Assembly: GCF_040362915.1 (NCBI RefSeq) | Contig: NZ_AP029612.1 | Location: forward strand, 1,674,001-1,738,000 | From: Sediminibacterium sp. KACHI17 | GTDB taxonomy: Bacteria > Bacteroidota > Bacteroidia > Chitinophagales > Chitinophagaceae | Direction: 5' to 3' | Length of the DNA stretch: 64,000 nt | Program-made: the position numbers and the translations under genes | Part shown: positions 9,159 through 17,747 of the stretch, one piece after another | Numbering within the stretch: position 1 is the first letter of the stretch | Layout: each line of letters begins with the position of its first letter | Notes under the pieces: generated by a model | Told to the model about the DNA's origin: nothing | The model's database searches: none | What the model saw: the letters and a program-made list of their open reading frames with translations, nothing else

Positions 9159-9400
9159 ATCAAATACACTTTAACAGCGATCGTTTTTTTGATTATGATG
9201 ATCAGTACAAGTAGTTACACTCATATTCAAAAGGTATGATCTGAGAAAATCTGACAGCAACCTATTGCTATACTATTCATGAATCACCATTCTACTGTTT
9301 ATCATTGTCTTCGCAATCGTTTTCGGAAAAAATACTTGAGCACAACGCTAGTAAGGCTCACTGAAAGCAGTTAATTTACAAGACTAACTAACTGCTTGCC
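9159..9400 (+). other. Intergenic region with a possible gene relic
   Basis: No intact gene is seen in these 242 bp. Immediately after the preceding stop, in the same frame, 9159-9239 reads IKYTLTAIVFLIMMISTSSY then THIQKV and a stop. This looks like a signal peptide whose ATG has become ATC. About 50 bp further on another frame reads ITILLFIIVFAIVFGKN. Both may be remnants of decayed membrane or secreted genes. The evidence is weak. Confidence 0.25.
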
Positions 9401-10753
9401 ATGCACATTACTAAACCACGTTTGAGTTTCTGGCAGATCATCAACATGAATGTCGGTTTCTTTGGTATCCAATACAGTTTTGGATTGCAACAAACAGCTG
9501 TGAATCCACTCTACAGTTTTTTACATGCTAAACCGGAAGATCTGCCACTACTCAACCTTGCCGGTCCAATGACCGGTCTGCTGATTCAACCGATCATTGG
9601 CGCATTGAGTGATAAAACCTGGCATCCACGTTGGGGGCGTCGTAAACCTTATTTTTTAATTGGTGCAATTTTTTGCAGTCTTTGCTTATTTGCATTCCCA
9701 TTCAGTCGCGCATTATGGATGGCTGTAGGATTACTTTGGATACTAGACGCGGCTAATAACACGGCGATGGAGCCCTATCGCGCCTTTATCGCCGATAAAT
9801 TACCTGCCAGTCAACGAGCGCTGGGTTTTCTAACACAAAGTTTTTTTACCGGACTTGGCATCACACTCGCCAACCTGTCCTTATTCTTTTTTCAAAGAGT
9901 CATCACGGGCGAATCCACCACTTCTGATGGACAAAGCGGTATCCCTTATTGGGTGTATGGATCTTTCTTTGTGGGTGCGATATGTTCAATAGTATCGGTA
10001 GCATGGTCAGTCATAAAAACACCAGAGATACCACCAACAGAAGAAGAACTTGCTGCACTAAGAGCTGAGCATAAAAGTTTCTTAACTCCTTTTAAAGAAA
10101 TATTTGCCTCGATCGCACATATGCCAAAAGCATTATGGCAACTAGCACTGATCTATTTGTTTCAATGGTATGCCATGTTTTGTTATTGGCAATTCATCTC
10201 ACATAGTATTGCTCGCTCTGTATGGAATACCAGTGCAGAAGAAAACTCTAAGCTATATGAAGAAGCCGTTGGTTGGACCGGCCTTGTCAATGGGTTCTAC
10301 AACATTATCACTTTCTTATCTGCATTCGGATTGGTATGGATGGCGAAAAAAATAGGCGCCAAAAAAGTGCATATCATTTGTTTGGCCATGGCATCGCTTG
10401 CACTATTCATTTTGCCCTTTATAGAGAATAAATATTTACTCTTCGTTCCTATGATAGGTTTTGGTATTGCATGGGCGAGCATGATGGGAGTACCCTATAT
10501 CATGGTTGTTGGCAGCATCCCTAAAGAGAAATATGGCGTGTACATGGGTATCATCAATATGATGATTGTTGTACCAATGATTATTCAAACACTTTCCTTC
10601 GGATATATCTATCAACACTTCTTGGGAAGTAATCCTGCGAATGCTATTCTTTTTGCAGGTGCACTTCTTCTCATCGCTGCATTAGCTACATTGCGTATGC
10701 GCGTTGAGAAAACAGAGGAAGAGGCAGAGGTTTCGACGGGAGGAGGACATTGA
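9401..10753 (+). CDS. MFS sugar transporter (SLC45/GPH-like), probably sucrose or maltose
   Basis: A 450-residue protein with about twelve predicted transmembrane helices. The family signature between helices 2 and 3, GALSDKTWHPRWGRRKPYF, and DAANNTAMEPYRAF in helix 4 match the SLC45/GPH type of sugar:cation symporters. It would import a disaccharide across the inner membrane. The next two genes on the same strand encode a PfkB sugar kinase and an amylosucrase, which points to sucrose (inference). The tail is short, ending with a Gly/His-rich stretch. A word-repeat hairpin follows the stop. Confidence 0.85.
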   Translation: MHITKPRLSFWQIINMNVGFFGIQYSFGLQQTAVNPLYSFLHAKPEDLPLLNLAGPMTGLLIQPIIGALSDKTWHPRWGRRKPYFLIGAIFCSLCLFAFPFSRALWMAVGLLWILDAANNTAMEPYRAFIADKLPASQRALGFLTQSFFTGLGITLANLSLFFFQRVITGESTTSDGQSGIPYWVYGSFFVGAICSIVSVAWSVIKTPEIPPTEEELAALRAEHKSFLTPFKEIFASIAHMPKALWQLALIYLFQWYAMFCYWQFISHSIARSVWNTSAEENSKLYEEAVGWTGLVNGFYNIITFLSAFGLVWMAKKIGAKKVHIICLAMASLALFILPFIENKYLLFVPMIGFGIAWASMMGVPYIMVVGSIPKEKYGVYMGIINMMIVVPMIIQTLSFGYIYQHFLGSNPANAILFAGALLLIAALATLRMRVEKTEEEAEVSTGGGH

Positions 10754-10760
10754 GGCTAAA

Positions 10761-10859
10761 TCGTGAATTGTCAATTGTGAATGGTGAATTATTAGCTTGA
10801 TACCCACCTTTCACAATTGACGATTCACAATTGACGATTGACCATTCACAATTCACAAT
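10761..10859. repeat. Intergenic word-repeat hairpin, GTGAATTGTCAATTG vocabulary
   Basis: About 100 bp fill the gap between the transporter and fructokinase genes. Words such as GTGAATTGTCAATTGTGAA in the left half are complemented by TTCACAATTGAC and ACCATTCACAATT in the right half. The hairpin ends one base before the kinase ATG, so it may affect translation of the kinase (inference). The same words occur around tonB at 52.9-54.1 kb. Confidence 0.7.
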
Positions 10860-11813
10860 ATGAAAATACTTTGTATCGGAGAAGCACTGATCGACATGAT
10901 CTGTACTGATAAAGGCAGTTCTTTGTCCAAGGGCCAACATTTTTTAAAGAAACCCGGTGGAGCACCTACCAATGTAGCTGCTGCAATTGCTGCTTTAGGC
11001 GGAAATGTTGAACTGGCAGCTAAAGTGGGCAACGATCCATTCGGAAAACAATTGATCGATGTGATGCAAGAATTCGGTGTATCTACCCGATGGATGTTGC
11101 AAGACCCAACAGCGTTTACAACATTCGCCTTTGTATCATTAATGGAAGATGGTGAGCGTGATTTTGTTTTTAACCGCGGAGCTGATGGTCAACTCAGTCG
11201 AGAAGAAACAGATGCAATTCCTTTAGATGAAGTCAGCATTATTCATTTTGGATCTGCTACAGGCTTTCTACCCGGGCCTTTACAAGCTGCCTATCAAGGT
11301 ATGTTACAAAAGGCTTTGATGCAGGATGATATCTTCATCAGCTTTGACCCAAATTATCGCCATCTTTTATTCCCAAATGAAACCCAGACCTTCATTGATC
11401 AGTCCTGGAATTTCTTGCAATCTTGCCACTTTTTTAAACTGAGTGATGAAGAAGCAATGCTGATCACAAATACGTATTCAGTGACTGATGCCGCACAGAT
11501 ACTATTAGATAAAACCAATGCTGTATTCACCATCACTTTAGGGAAAGAAGGTACTTTGCTCGGGTTAAAAGGTAAAACAGAGATCATTCCCAGTATTCCC
11601 GTTCAGCCGGTAGATACCACTGGTGCCGGTGATGCCTTTGTGGGTGCAGTATTGTATCAATTACGCGAAAAGGATTTGAGAAGTATCATACAATTATCAC
11701 ATCAAGAATGGAAACACATCATACAAAATGCCAACAAAGCCGGCGCCAGAACTTGCGAGTATCTCGGGGCGATGGAAGCGTTCAAGCATTTGAGTAGTAA
11801 CATTTTTGAATAA
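10860..11813 (+). CDS. Fructokinase, PfkB family
   Basis: A 317-residue cytoplasmic ribokinase-fold kinase. The N-terminal substrate signature GGAPTNVAAAIAALGG lies at about residues 33-48. The C-terminal PfkB signature DTTGAGDAFVGAV holds the anion hole and the catalytic base Asp258. It would phosphorylate fructose with ATP to fructose 6-phosphate. The neighbouring amylosucrase releases fructose from sucrose, which supports fructose as the substrate over other PfkB substrates. Length is normal for the family. Confidence 0.87.
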   Translation: MKILCIGEALIDMICTDKGSSLSKGQHFLKKPGGAPTNVAAAIAALGGNVELAAKVGNDPFGKQLIDVMQEFGVSTRWMLQDPTAFTTFAFVSLMEDGERDFVFNRGADGQLSREETDAIPLDEVSIIHFGSATGFLPGPLQAAYQGMLQKALMQDDIFISFDPNYRHLLFPNETQTFIDQSWNFLQSCHFFKLSDEEAMLITNTYSVTDAAQILLDKTNAVFTITLGKEGTLLGLKGKTEIIPSIPVQPVDTTGAGDAFVGAVLYQLREKDLRSIIQLSHQEWKHIIQNANKAGARTCEYLGAMEAFKHLSSNIFE

Positions 11814-11933
11814 GCTTTGAAGCGGCAATCCGCAAGTAACAGGCTTCAAGCCTTTCACAAAATTGACAAGGAAAATATCGTATAATAACCATTAAAAAAG
11901 CTTGTGGCGTGCAGCCTGAAGCTTGCAACTAAG
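11814..11933. repeat. Intergenic word-repeat hairpin, GCTTGCAGCTTG vocabulary
   Basis: Words such as AGGCTTCAAGCC, GCAATCCGCAAG, AAAGCTTGTGGC and CTGAAGCTTGCAAC fill the gap before the amylosucrase gene. The right part also supplies a spurious in-frame GTG at 11904. The same vocabulary recurs at 63.2 kb upstream of glycyl-tRNA synthetase. Confidence 0.6.
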
Positions 11934-13880
11934 ATGTATTCATTTTCTCTCCACCAACGTATCTCCCGCATATGCACTCAGGAAGGACTTTCTGTGTCAG
12001 GAGATGATCTGCATTTCTATACGCGCTTATCGGCTAATGCCGCTGCTATTCATGGTCTTTATCAGTCATTGTACAGTAACCATTTGATGGCAGATGCATT
12101 ATTTGAGAAATTATTATTGACCCTCATTCATAATCACCAAAACCGTACGGAAGCTTTGCGCAAGAGAGATCTGGATAAAGCTTCAAAGGGTTCCTGGTTT
12201 TTGAGTAATGAGATCTGTGGGATGAGTTTGTATGTAGATCGTTTTTGTGGCACCCTACAGCAATTACCGAAAAAATTACCCTACCTCGAATCACTCGGCA
12301 TCAACTTTTTACATTTAATGCCTGTGTTTGAAAGTCCGGAAGGAGAAAGTGATGGTGGCTATGCTGTGTCGGATTTCAGAAAAGTAGATGCACGGTTTGG
12401 TTCACTCGAAGATCTGCGTGCTGTTCAGCAAATCATGTTGAACAAAGACATGTATCTCATGTTGGATATTGTATTAAACCACACTTCACATCATCACGAA
12501 TGGGCAGTAAAAGCGAGAAAAGGTGATCCTGTATATCAGGACTATTTCTACATGTACGATGATCGTACTCTACCCGATCAGTTTGATGCTACGATGCCTG
12601 AAATATTTCCCGAGAGTGCGCCCGGTAGTTTTACCTGGTGCAAGGAAGCCAACAAATGGGTGATGACCGTATTTCATCAATATCAGTGGGATCTAAACTA
12701 TACCAACCCCGCTGTATTCATTGATATGTTGGATAACATTTTATTCTATGCAAATTTGGGGGTTGATATTTTACGTATTGATGCTCCTGCATTTATCTGG
12801 AAACAATTGGGTACTACTTGTCAGAATCTACCACAAGCGCATGATATACTCAGACTGATTCGTCAATGTGTAGAAGTGAGTGCTCCTGGCATGGCCCTTT
12901 TAGGTGAAGCCATTGTGGCCCCAAAAGAGATCATGAAGTATTTTGGTACCGATCTTTATATCGCTCGTGAATGTGATGTAGCTTATAATGCCACACAAAT
13001 GGCTTTACAATGGGATGCCTTGGCAACAGGTGATACAAGAGTGATGTTAGCAGCACAAAATGACCTCTTGCAAAAACCACTTGGCTGTACCTGGATCAGC
13101 TATACCCGTTGTCATGATGATATTGGTTTAGGATTTGAAGACAGTTCAATTACTGCTGCAGGTTTCAATGCATATGAACATCGGAAATTTTTGAAAGATT
13201 ATTATTCTGGTGCCCATCCGGGTTCTCCTGCATCCGGTGCCTTATTTTCTGTGAATCCTAAAACACAGGATGCACGTATCAGTGGATCACTGGCTTCTTT
13301 ATGTGGATTGGAAAAAGCATTGGAGTCCGGTAACACTTCATGGATTGATACAGCAGCAAAGAAGATTTTATTGATGCAGGCACAAAGCTTTTTTGTAGGC
13401 GGCATCCCGATGTTATTTTATGGTGATGAAGCTGCTTATACCAATGATTACAGTTATTTGAATGATCCGGGTAAAAGCTATGATAACCGATGGATGCATC
13501 GGCCATTGATAGACTGGGAGAAAAATAAAAAAACAAAAGAAGCGGGAACCATAGAACATCGCATCTTCAGTGGCACACAAAAACTATTGAAACTAAGAAA
13601 GCAATTATCGGTGACAGCAGATCATAAGAACCTGCGCTGGATCACTCCACATAATATTCATGTATCAGGATTCATACGATCCATGGATGATGATCATTTG
13701 TATTGTCTATTCAATTACAGCAACAAAGCTGCTTATCTGACCTGGTATGCTTTCAAAGAGCAGGGACATGCTATTGAAAATCTTTATGATCATTGGAATG
13801 AAAAAAGGTACTCAGTAGGTGAAGACTATGAGTACCTTGTTATTGAGCCGTATTCGTTTTGTTTGTTGACAAATCGCTAA
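11934..13880 (+). CDS. Amylosucrase (GH13 subfamily 4)
   Basis: The ATG at 11934 gives 648 residues; an in-frame GTG at 11904 lies in a repeat and is rejected. From memory, the protein aligns well with Neisseria polysaccharea amylosucrase (about 636 residues). Matching features are the nucleophile Asp283 in GVDILRIDAPAFIWK, the acid/base Glu325 in LLGEAIV, His394-Asp395 in RCHDDIG, SDGGYAVSDF near 139-148, and the Arg of NRWMHRP that shapes the sucrose pocket. The family converts sucrose to an alpha-1,4-glucan plus fructose. No signal peptide is present, so it acts in the cytoplasm. Next to fructokinase it would split imported sucrose. A pure sucrose hydrolase of the same subfamily is the alternative. 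Confidence 0.88.
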   Translation: MYSFSLHQRISRICTQEGLSVSGDDLHFYTRLSANAAAIHGLYQSLYSNHLMADALFEKLLLTLIHNHQNRTEALRKRDLDKASKGSWFLSNEICGMSLYVDRFCGTLQQLPKKLPYLESLGINFLHLMPVFESPEGESDGGYAVSDFRKVDARFGSLEDLRAVQQIMLNKDMYLMLDIVLNHTSHHHEWAVKARKGDPVYQDYFYMYDDRTLPDQFDATMPEIFPESAPGSFTWCKEANKWVMTVFHQYQWDLNYTNPAVFIDMLDNILFYANLGVDILRIDAPAFIWKQLGTTCQNLPQAHDILRLIRQCVEVSAPGMALLGEAIVAPKEIMKYFGTDLYIARECDVAYNATQMALQWDALATGDTRVMLAAQNDLLQKPLGCTWISYTRCHDDIGLGFEDSSITAAGFNAYEHRKFLKDYYSGAHPGSPASGALFSVNPKTQDARISGSLASLCGLEKALESGNTSWIDTAAKKILLMQAQSFFVGGIPMLFYGDEAAYTNDYSYLNDPGKSYDNRWMHRPLIDWEKNKKTKEAGTIEHRIFSGTQKLLKLRKQLSVTADHKNLRWITPHNIHVSGFIRSMDDDHLYCLFNYSNKAAYLTWYAFKEQGHAIENLYDHWNEKRYSVGEDYEYLVIEPYSFCLLTNR

Positions 13881-13956
13881 TAGATTATAGCAAATGGCTA
13901 ATAGCTTGTTAGCGAGATGAACACATCACTATTTGCTATGACCTATTAGCAATAGG
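13875..13956. repeat. Intergenic word-repeat hairpin, GCTAATAGC vocabulary
   Basis: Words ATAGCAAATGGCTAATAGC on the left face ATTTGCTATGACCTATTAGC on the right, forming an imperfect hairpin between two convergent genes. It may act as a bidirectional terminator-like structure, though no long T-tract is present. Confidence 0.55.
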
Positions 13957-15501
13957 CTAATCTGCTCCATCTGTCTTTGCTCTATTCACAGCATAGGCAC
14001 CAACTTTATTACCGGTTTCCAATCCTTTCTCACAATCACTACGATAGTGAATACCTCCGTACATTCTGGAGATAGATGCTTCTTTTGCCATGGCATCATA
14101 GTCTTTTGCACGGGATGGTACAATATGACCCAGTATTGTAGCCGCAGCTGCACTGAAAGTTGAGTGACCTGAAATATATGCCGGGAAGTTAGGCAAGCCC
14201 GTAAGTGTTTTTATAGCCGGATTGAGTTGACTAGGTCTGGGATTGAAATAAAAATATTTGGTATCCCAACATACGATCGCAGCATCCATCATCGCCATAT
14301 TCAGTAATGCCATATTTCTTGCCCAACGCACTTCACTAAATCCTTGTTTGATAAAATCTGCATCAGCAATCGCACCCCAATGTCCGGGAGGCGTTGGAGT
14401 TGCAATACCATCAGCCCAAAAATGAGTGATGCGAATTCTTTCAGCGGTCGGATTTTTTACAAAGTCTAGGATCTCTGCCAATTCTTTTTTCATTTGCTCG
14501 CTGGAAGTTGAGGGTGGTGGACCCGGTCTTAAGGTTGGTGTGGTTGTTTCATCAAAAAGAAAAGGTCTGACATTACCAAAGCCTGGTAACATGGGTGGAC
14601 GCTTAGGCGATTCCAAACTGATCCAAGGGATCTCACCGCGTGCGATGGTATTGGTTTCCAAAGCAGTCCAGCTTGCCTGATTGCCTGCTGCAGCACCGGC
14701 CCTGTCTGCTCTGGCGCGAGCAGTAAATTTTTGCGCCACCAATCTTCCCAATGCTTCTCCCGCCTCGATATCACTTCTGGTAGCAACACCTGCCATGATC
14801 TTGGAAAGTTTTTGTTCATCTGCTTTCTGTTGTATGAAAGCGATCTCTCCCGGGAAAAGAAGTTTCATCATCTCAGCAGTAACACCTGCAAGTACGGCAT
14901 CTTCAGACGGATAAGAAGGCAGATCACTTGTAGGAAGTTTTGCTTTGATAGACGCATCTGTTTTATAAGGTGCAGGTCTGTTGTACAACTTCTTATAATG
15001 CCATGCAGCCACTAAAGCATCATACTGTGCAGCACTTACATACGCATACGCTCTTGCTGCATATGGTGGATTGGCAAATGGAAATAAAGGATAAGCAAAT
15101 GGATTATTCGCACTCGGGAAAGGATAAGTTCCATCAGCATTTTGATAAGGAGGTAAATTGTATTTTGCTACAAGTTCTCTCATCAGTTCATTCCATCGCA
15201 AAACACCTCCTGCTCCCCAATATTTGATGGATGCTTCTTGTGATCTTGTAAGATCACGCTGATAGCCTTTTATTTCATTCAACTCTGCAACATAGCCCGG
15301 AGTAGTAACTGCAGCCGGTGCCGCCACAGGAAACTCTGTCGGACCAGTCAATAAAACAGGTCTCCAAAGTCCGGCATCAATATCCATTTTTGTCGGCGCC
15401 AATAGTGGCGCATTATCGGTTGTATTAGGAGCATCTTTTGAGCATGACATCTGCACCGTCAAAAAGATGACCATTAGTAAAAAGGATAAATTCTTTTTCA
15501 T
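13957..15501 (-). CDS. Vanadium-dependent haloperoxidase/PAP2-like lipoprotein, complete active site
   Basis: A 514-residue lipoprotein (lipobox ending at Cys20, VQMSC). The C-terminal third shows the vanadate/phosphate-binding signature shared by haloperoxidases and PAP2 phosphatases: K-x6-RP as KYFYFNPRP, SGH in YISGHS, and SR-x5-H-x3-D as SRMYGGIHYRSD (Ser478, Arg479, His485, Asp489). The middle part is alpha-helical and longer than in plain PAP2 enzymes, as in haloperoxidases. Halide oxidation or phosphomonoester hydrolysis are both possible. It is the last gene of a minus-strand run from 21.7 kb, 3 bp after an outer-membrane protein gene. Of the three paralogues here only this one keeps all signature residues. 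Confidence 0.85.
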   Translation of the reverse strand: MKKNLSFLLMVIFLTVQMSCSKDAPNTTDNAPLLAPTKMDIDAGLWRPVLLTGPTEFPVAAPAAVTTPGYVAELNEIKGYQRDLTRSQEASIKYWGAGGVLRWNELMRELVAKYNLPPYQNADGTYPFPSANNPFAYPLFPFANPPYAARAYAYVSAAQYDALVAAWHYKKLYNRPAPYKTDASIKAKLPTSDLPSYPSEDAVLAGVTAEMMKLLFPGEIAFIQQKADEQKLSKIMAGVATRSDIEAGEALGRLVAQKFTARARADRAGAAAGNQASWTALETNTIARGEIPWISLESPKRPPMLPGFGNVRPFLFDETTTPTLRPGPPPSTSSEQMKKELAEILDFVKNPTAERIRITHFWADGIATPTPPGHWGAIADADFIKQGFSEVRWARNMALLNMAMMDAAIVCWDTKYFYFNPRPSQLNPAIKTLTGLPNFPAYISGHSTFSAAAATILGHIVPSRAKDYDAMAKEASISRMYGGIHYRSDCEKGLETGNKVGAYAVNRAKTDGAD

Positions 15502-15504
15502 GAC

Positions 15505-16467
15505 TTATTTTTTTGAAGTGTCAGCTTTTTTTTCTTTTTTCTTTTTAGGAGAGAAGTCGAGGATATAAAAAACACCGCCTCCAATATTGGAAGCCTGCCC
15601 CATATTCCTACCACTCAATGTTGCATTCGCATTGGCAATGAGTGACAATCCATCTACCCCTTTTAGATTATACTTGAAATTCACTCCCAGCATAGTCGCA
15701 TTCATTCTATTGCTGACAAAAGGCATATTATTTCTAGTGATATCAAAACCACCGAGTGTTGTCCATTTGTTCCATACAGCTTCAGCAATAAGTCTACCCG
15801 TTCTGTAACCGGCACGAATATTCATAGAAGAAGCATCAGGCATGGCCACTTCATTCGTTTGATGTAACTGTGTTGTGTAATAGAGTTCTCTGTCCAATGT
15901 TACTTTATCTCTCACAACATAAGTAGCCGAAACAGTGGTAAACCATGCACCAATCTGGTAATCAGCCATAGCTCTCAATGACAATGTTTTGCTGCGTAAG
16001 CCGATAGACAATGGCAACAGATCCGGTGTGTAATCAGATACGGGAACCGATACACCGCCAATAGCATAAAAAGATAAAGTGCTTTTGCCGAACTCTTTTT
16101 CATAAGGCATCCATTTCACCCAAAGAGATAGGTCTTGCAGACCTTGCATACCATGTAATGTACCGGCAGATGCTTTTGTTTTGACATAAGGTAATCCGAA
16201 TAAAACATTCAGTTTATCTGATACACCATAGTTACCCATATAAGCGATCATACTGGTAGACACGGTACCTAGGTTGAGATTATTTCTTTTCAAAGTGCCC
16301 TCCCAATATTGATCCCAGCTACTATAGTTGTACATGAGACCACTACAGTAATTATTTTTTGCCATCATGATACCATCTATCTCAGTCTGCGCTTTTAGCG
16401 AGGTCCCCGATACTATTACTATAATCAGGAATGCCCAACGACATAAACCTGTTTTTATAAATTGCAT
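15505..16467 (-). CDS. Predicted outer-membrane beta-barrel protein
   Basis: A 320-residue protein with a signal peptide (cleavage near SLKAQ). Alternating amphipathic beta strands rich in Tyr, Trp and Gly follow (KLNVLFGLPYVKTKAS, KSTLSFYAIGGVSVPV, FKYNLKGVDGLSLIANANATL). It ends with a Lys-rich tail KKKKEKKADTSKK after the last strand. The family is not recognised; it resembles generic Bacteroidota transporter-like barrels. It is almost fused to the downstream haloperoxidase gene (3 bp apart), so the two are probably cotranslated and may work together. Confidence 0.65.
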   Translation of the reverse strand: MQFIKTGLCRWAFLIIVIVSGTSLKAQTEIDGIMMAKNNYCSGLMYNYSSWDQYWEGTLKRNNLNLGTVSTSMIAYMGNYGVSDKLNVLFGLPYVKTKASAGTLHGMQGLQDLSLWVKWMPYEKEFGKSTLSFYAIGGVSVPVSDYTPDLLPLSIGLRSKTLSLRAMADYQIGAWFTTVSATYVVRDKVTLDRELYYTTQLHQTNEVAMPDASSMNIRAGYRTGRLIAEAVWNKWTTLGGFDITRNNMPFVSNRMNATMLGVNFKYNLKGVDGLSLIANANATLSGRNMGQASNIGGGVFYILDFSPKKKKEKKADTSKK

Positions 16468-16496
16468 ATTGAATAGTTTAGTTGATAAAGAGGTTT

Positions 16497-16590
16497 TGTG
16501 ATGGTTGACAGCTGTCAGTTGATAGTTGCCAGAAGAGAAACTAGTTTTTTGTTTTCCCTGCCAACTGTCAACTAATAACTATCAACTAAA
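16497..16590. repeat. Intergenic word-repeat hairpin, CAACTGTCAACTATC vocabulary
   Basis: GTTGACAGCTGTCAGTTGATAG on the left is answered by GCCAACTGTCAACTAATAAC and TATCAACTAAAC on the right. It lies inside an apparent operon, between two outer-membrane protein genes on the same strand, so it could modulate downstream expression. Confidence 0.65.
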
Positions 16591-17670
16591 CTAAAATCGA
16601 AGGCTCATTCCCACATTCACTGCCAGATCTGCAAATGCCGCATCTCCCTGTGCATACACACCGGTGATCTTTGTTCTTTGCTTGTCTGCATAGCTTTGTG
16701 TACGGCTTCTAACCACCGCTACAGGAACATAAGCGTAGAGATTTAACTTCTTTACAGAATAAGTAATTCCCGGCTCAATGGAATTGACATAACCGGGTCT
16801 GCGAAATCCATAGCTACCGCCAATGAGGTCTGAGGAAGGAACTGCCTCATGTCTGTATCCCGCTGAAAGAGTAAATCTGTTGATTGTATAATTAGCTCCA
16901 AAACGAATCATATACTGATCAGGAACGCTCATCACATCACTACCATATTGTAAAGCAGTTGCGGAAGGAGTACCTCCTCTTGCTGTAGAAACACCATTGT
17001 GTTCTCTTGGATTTATGAGATAAAAGAAATTACCATACAAACTAAGTTGTCTGTTGATGGTTTGAAAAGCATTGAGCTCAGTAGTAAATCCTGTACCGCC
17101 ATCACCCAACTGTATCGACTGATCTACAGGACCCAATACTCTTGTACCTGTATTTGTATAAAAATGATCCATTACGCGATAATCACCTGTTGGCAATTTG
17201 ATACCAAGCCCTGCCTGTAAAGCGAACTTTTTACCTTTTGACGGATTGGTAAGCCAGTAGTAGGCAGATACACGTGCATCTCCCAATCCAAATGAGGAAG
17301 TCATATGTCTTGAAGCTCCGCCATGCTCATACAGTGAGGTACGGGTATTAGAAATCAAAGGAATACTAAAGGCCAATGACCAGCGCTGATCCAATATTCT
17401 GATCAGACTCATGTCTATGGTCACATTATTATTGATCACTTGTGTATTGTTCGCAATTCTTTGTTTTTGCTCTTCAGTGCCAACAAAATGTCTGAATGAA
17501 TTGAAATAGCGCGTATTCGTATTTAAGGTCCATTTAGAAGGAACCGTATCTGTTCCCTTATGATCAATGGTGCATAATCCACCCACACCACGTATGGCTA
17601 CACAGCCTTGTGATTTTGCTTGGGTATATGCAAGTAGTGAAAAGAACAGTATAAAGATTAAAGATCTCAT
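16591..17670 (-). CDS. Predicted outer-membrane beta-barrel protein
   Basis: A GTG at 17688 is possible, but the ATG at 17670 gives a clean signal peptide (MRSLIFILFFSLLAYTQAKS) and a 359-residue protein. The mature N-terminus GCVAIRGVGGLCTID has two cysteines that could form a disulfide. The rest is strand-rich (FALQAGLGIKLPTGDYRV, YMIRFGANYTINRFTLSAGY) and ends in a phenylalanine (GMSLRF), the usual outer-membrane insertion signal. The substrate is unknown. It is flanked by haloperoxidase-like genes on the same strand. Confidence 0.65.
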   Translation of the reverse strand: MRSLIFILFFSLLAYTQAKSQGCVAIRGVGGLCTIDHKGTDTVPSKWTLNTNTRYFNSFRHFVGTEEQKQRIANNTQVINNNVTIDMSLIRILDQRWSLAFSIPLISNTRTSLYEHGGASRHMTSSFGLGDARVSAYYWLTNPSKGKKFALQAGLGIKLPTGDYRVMDHFYTNTGTRVLGPVDQSIQLGDGGTGFTTELNAFQTINRQLSLYGNFFYLINPREHNGVSTARGGTPSATALQYGSDVMSVPDQYMIRFGANYTINRFTLSAGYRHEAVPSSDLIGGSYGFRRPGYVNSIEPGITYSVKKLNLYAYVPVAVVRSRTQSYADKQRTKITGVYAQGDAAFADLAVNVGMSLRF

Positions 17671-17747
17671 TGTTTTGGTTTTAGGCACAGTGCTATACGA
17701 TGAGCCTTGAAAGTCACATCAGTCTGATAGCTGCTTGTCTGTTATCG

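Noticed and set aside
9281..9376. 31-codon plus-strand frame beginning MNHHSTVYHC
   Set aside because: Too short, with no supporting motif, ribosome binding site or neighbour.
10686..10940. Minus-strand 84-residue open frame with repeated IVNCEWSIVNCE-type words
   Set aside because: It only translates the intergenic hairpin and the ends of two plus-strand genes.
11904..11933. GTG start adding ten residues to the amylosucrase
   Set aside because: The extension is encoded by a word-repeat hairpin; the ATG at 11934 places the catalytic residues close to the positions known in the family.
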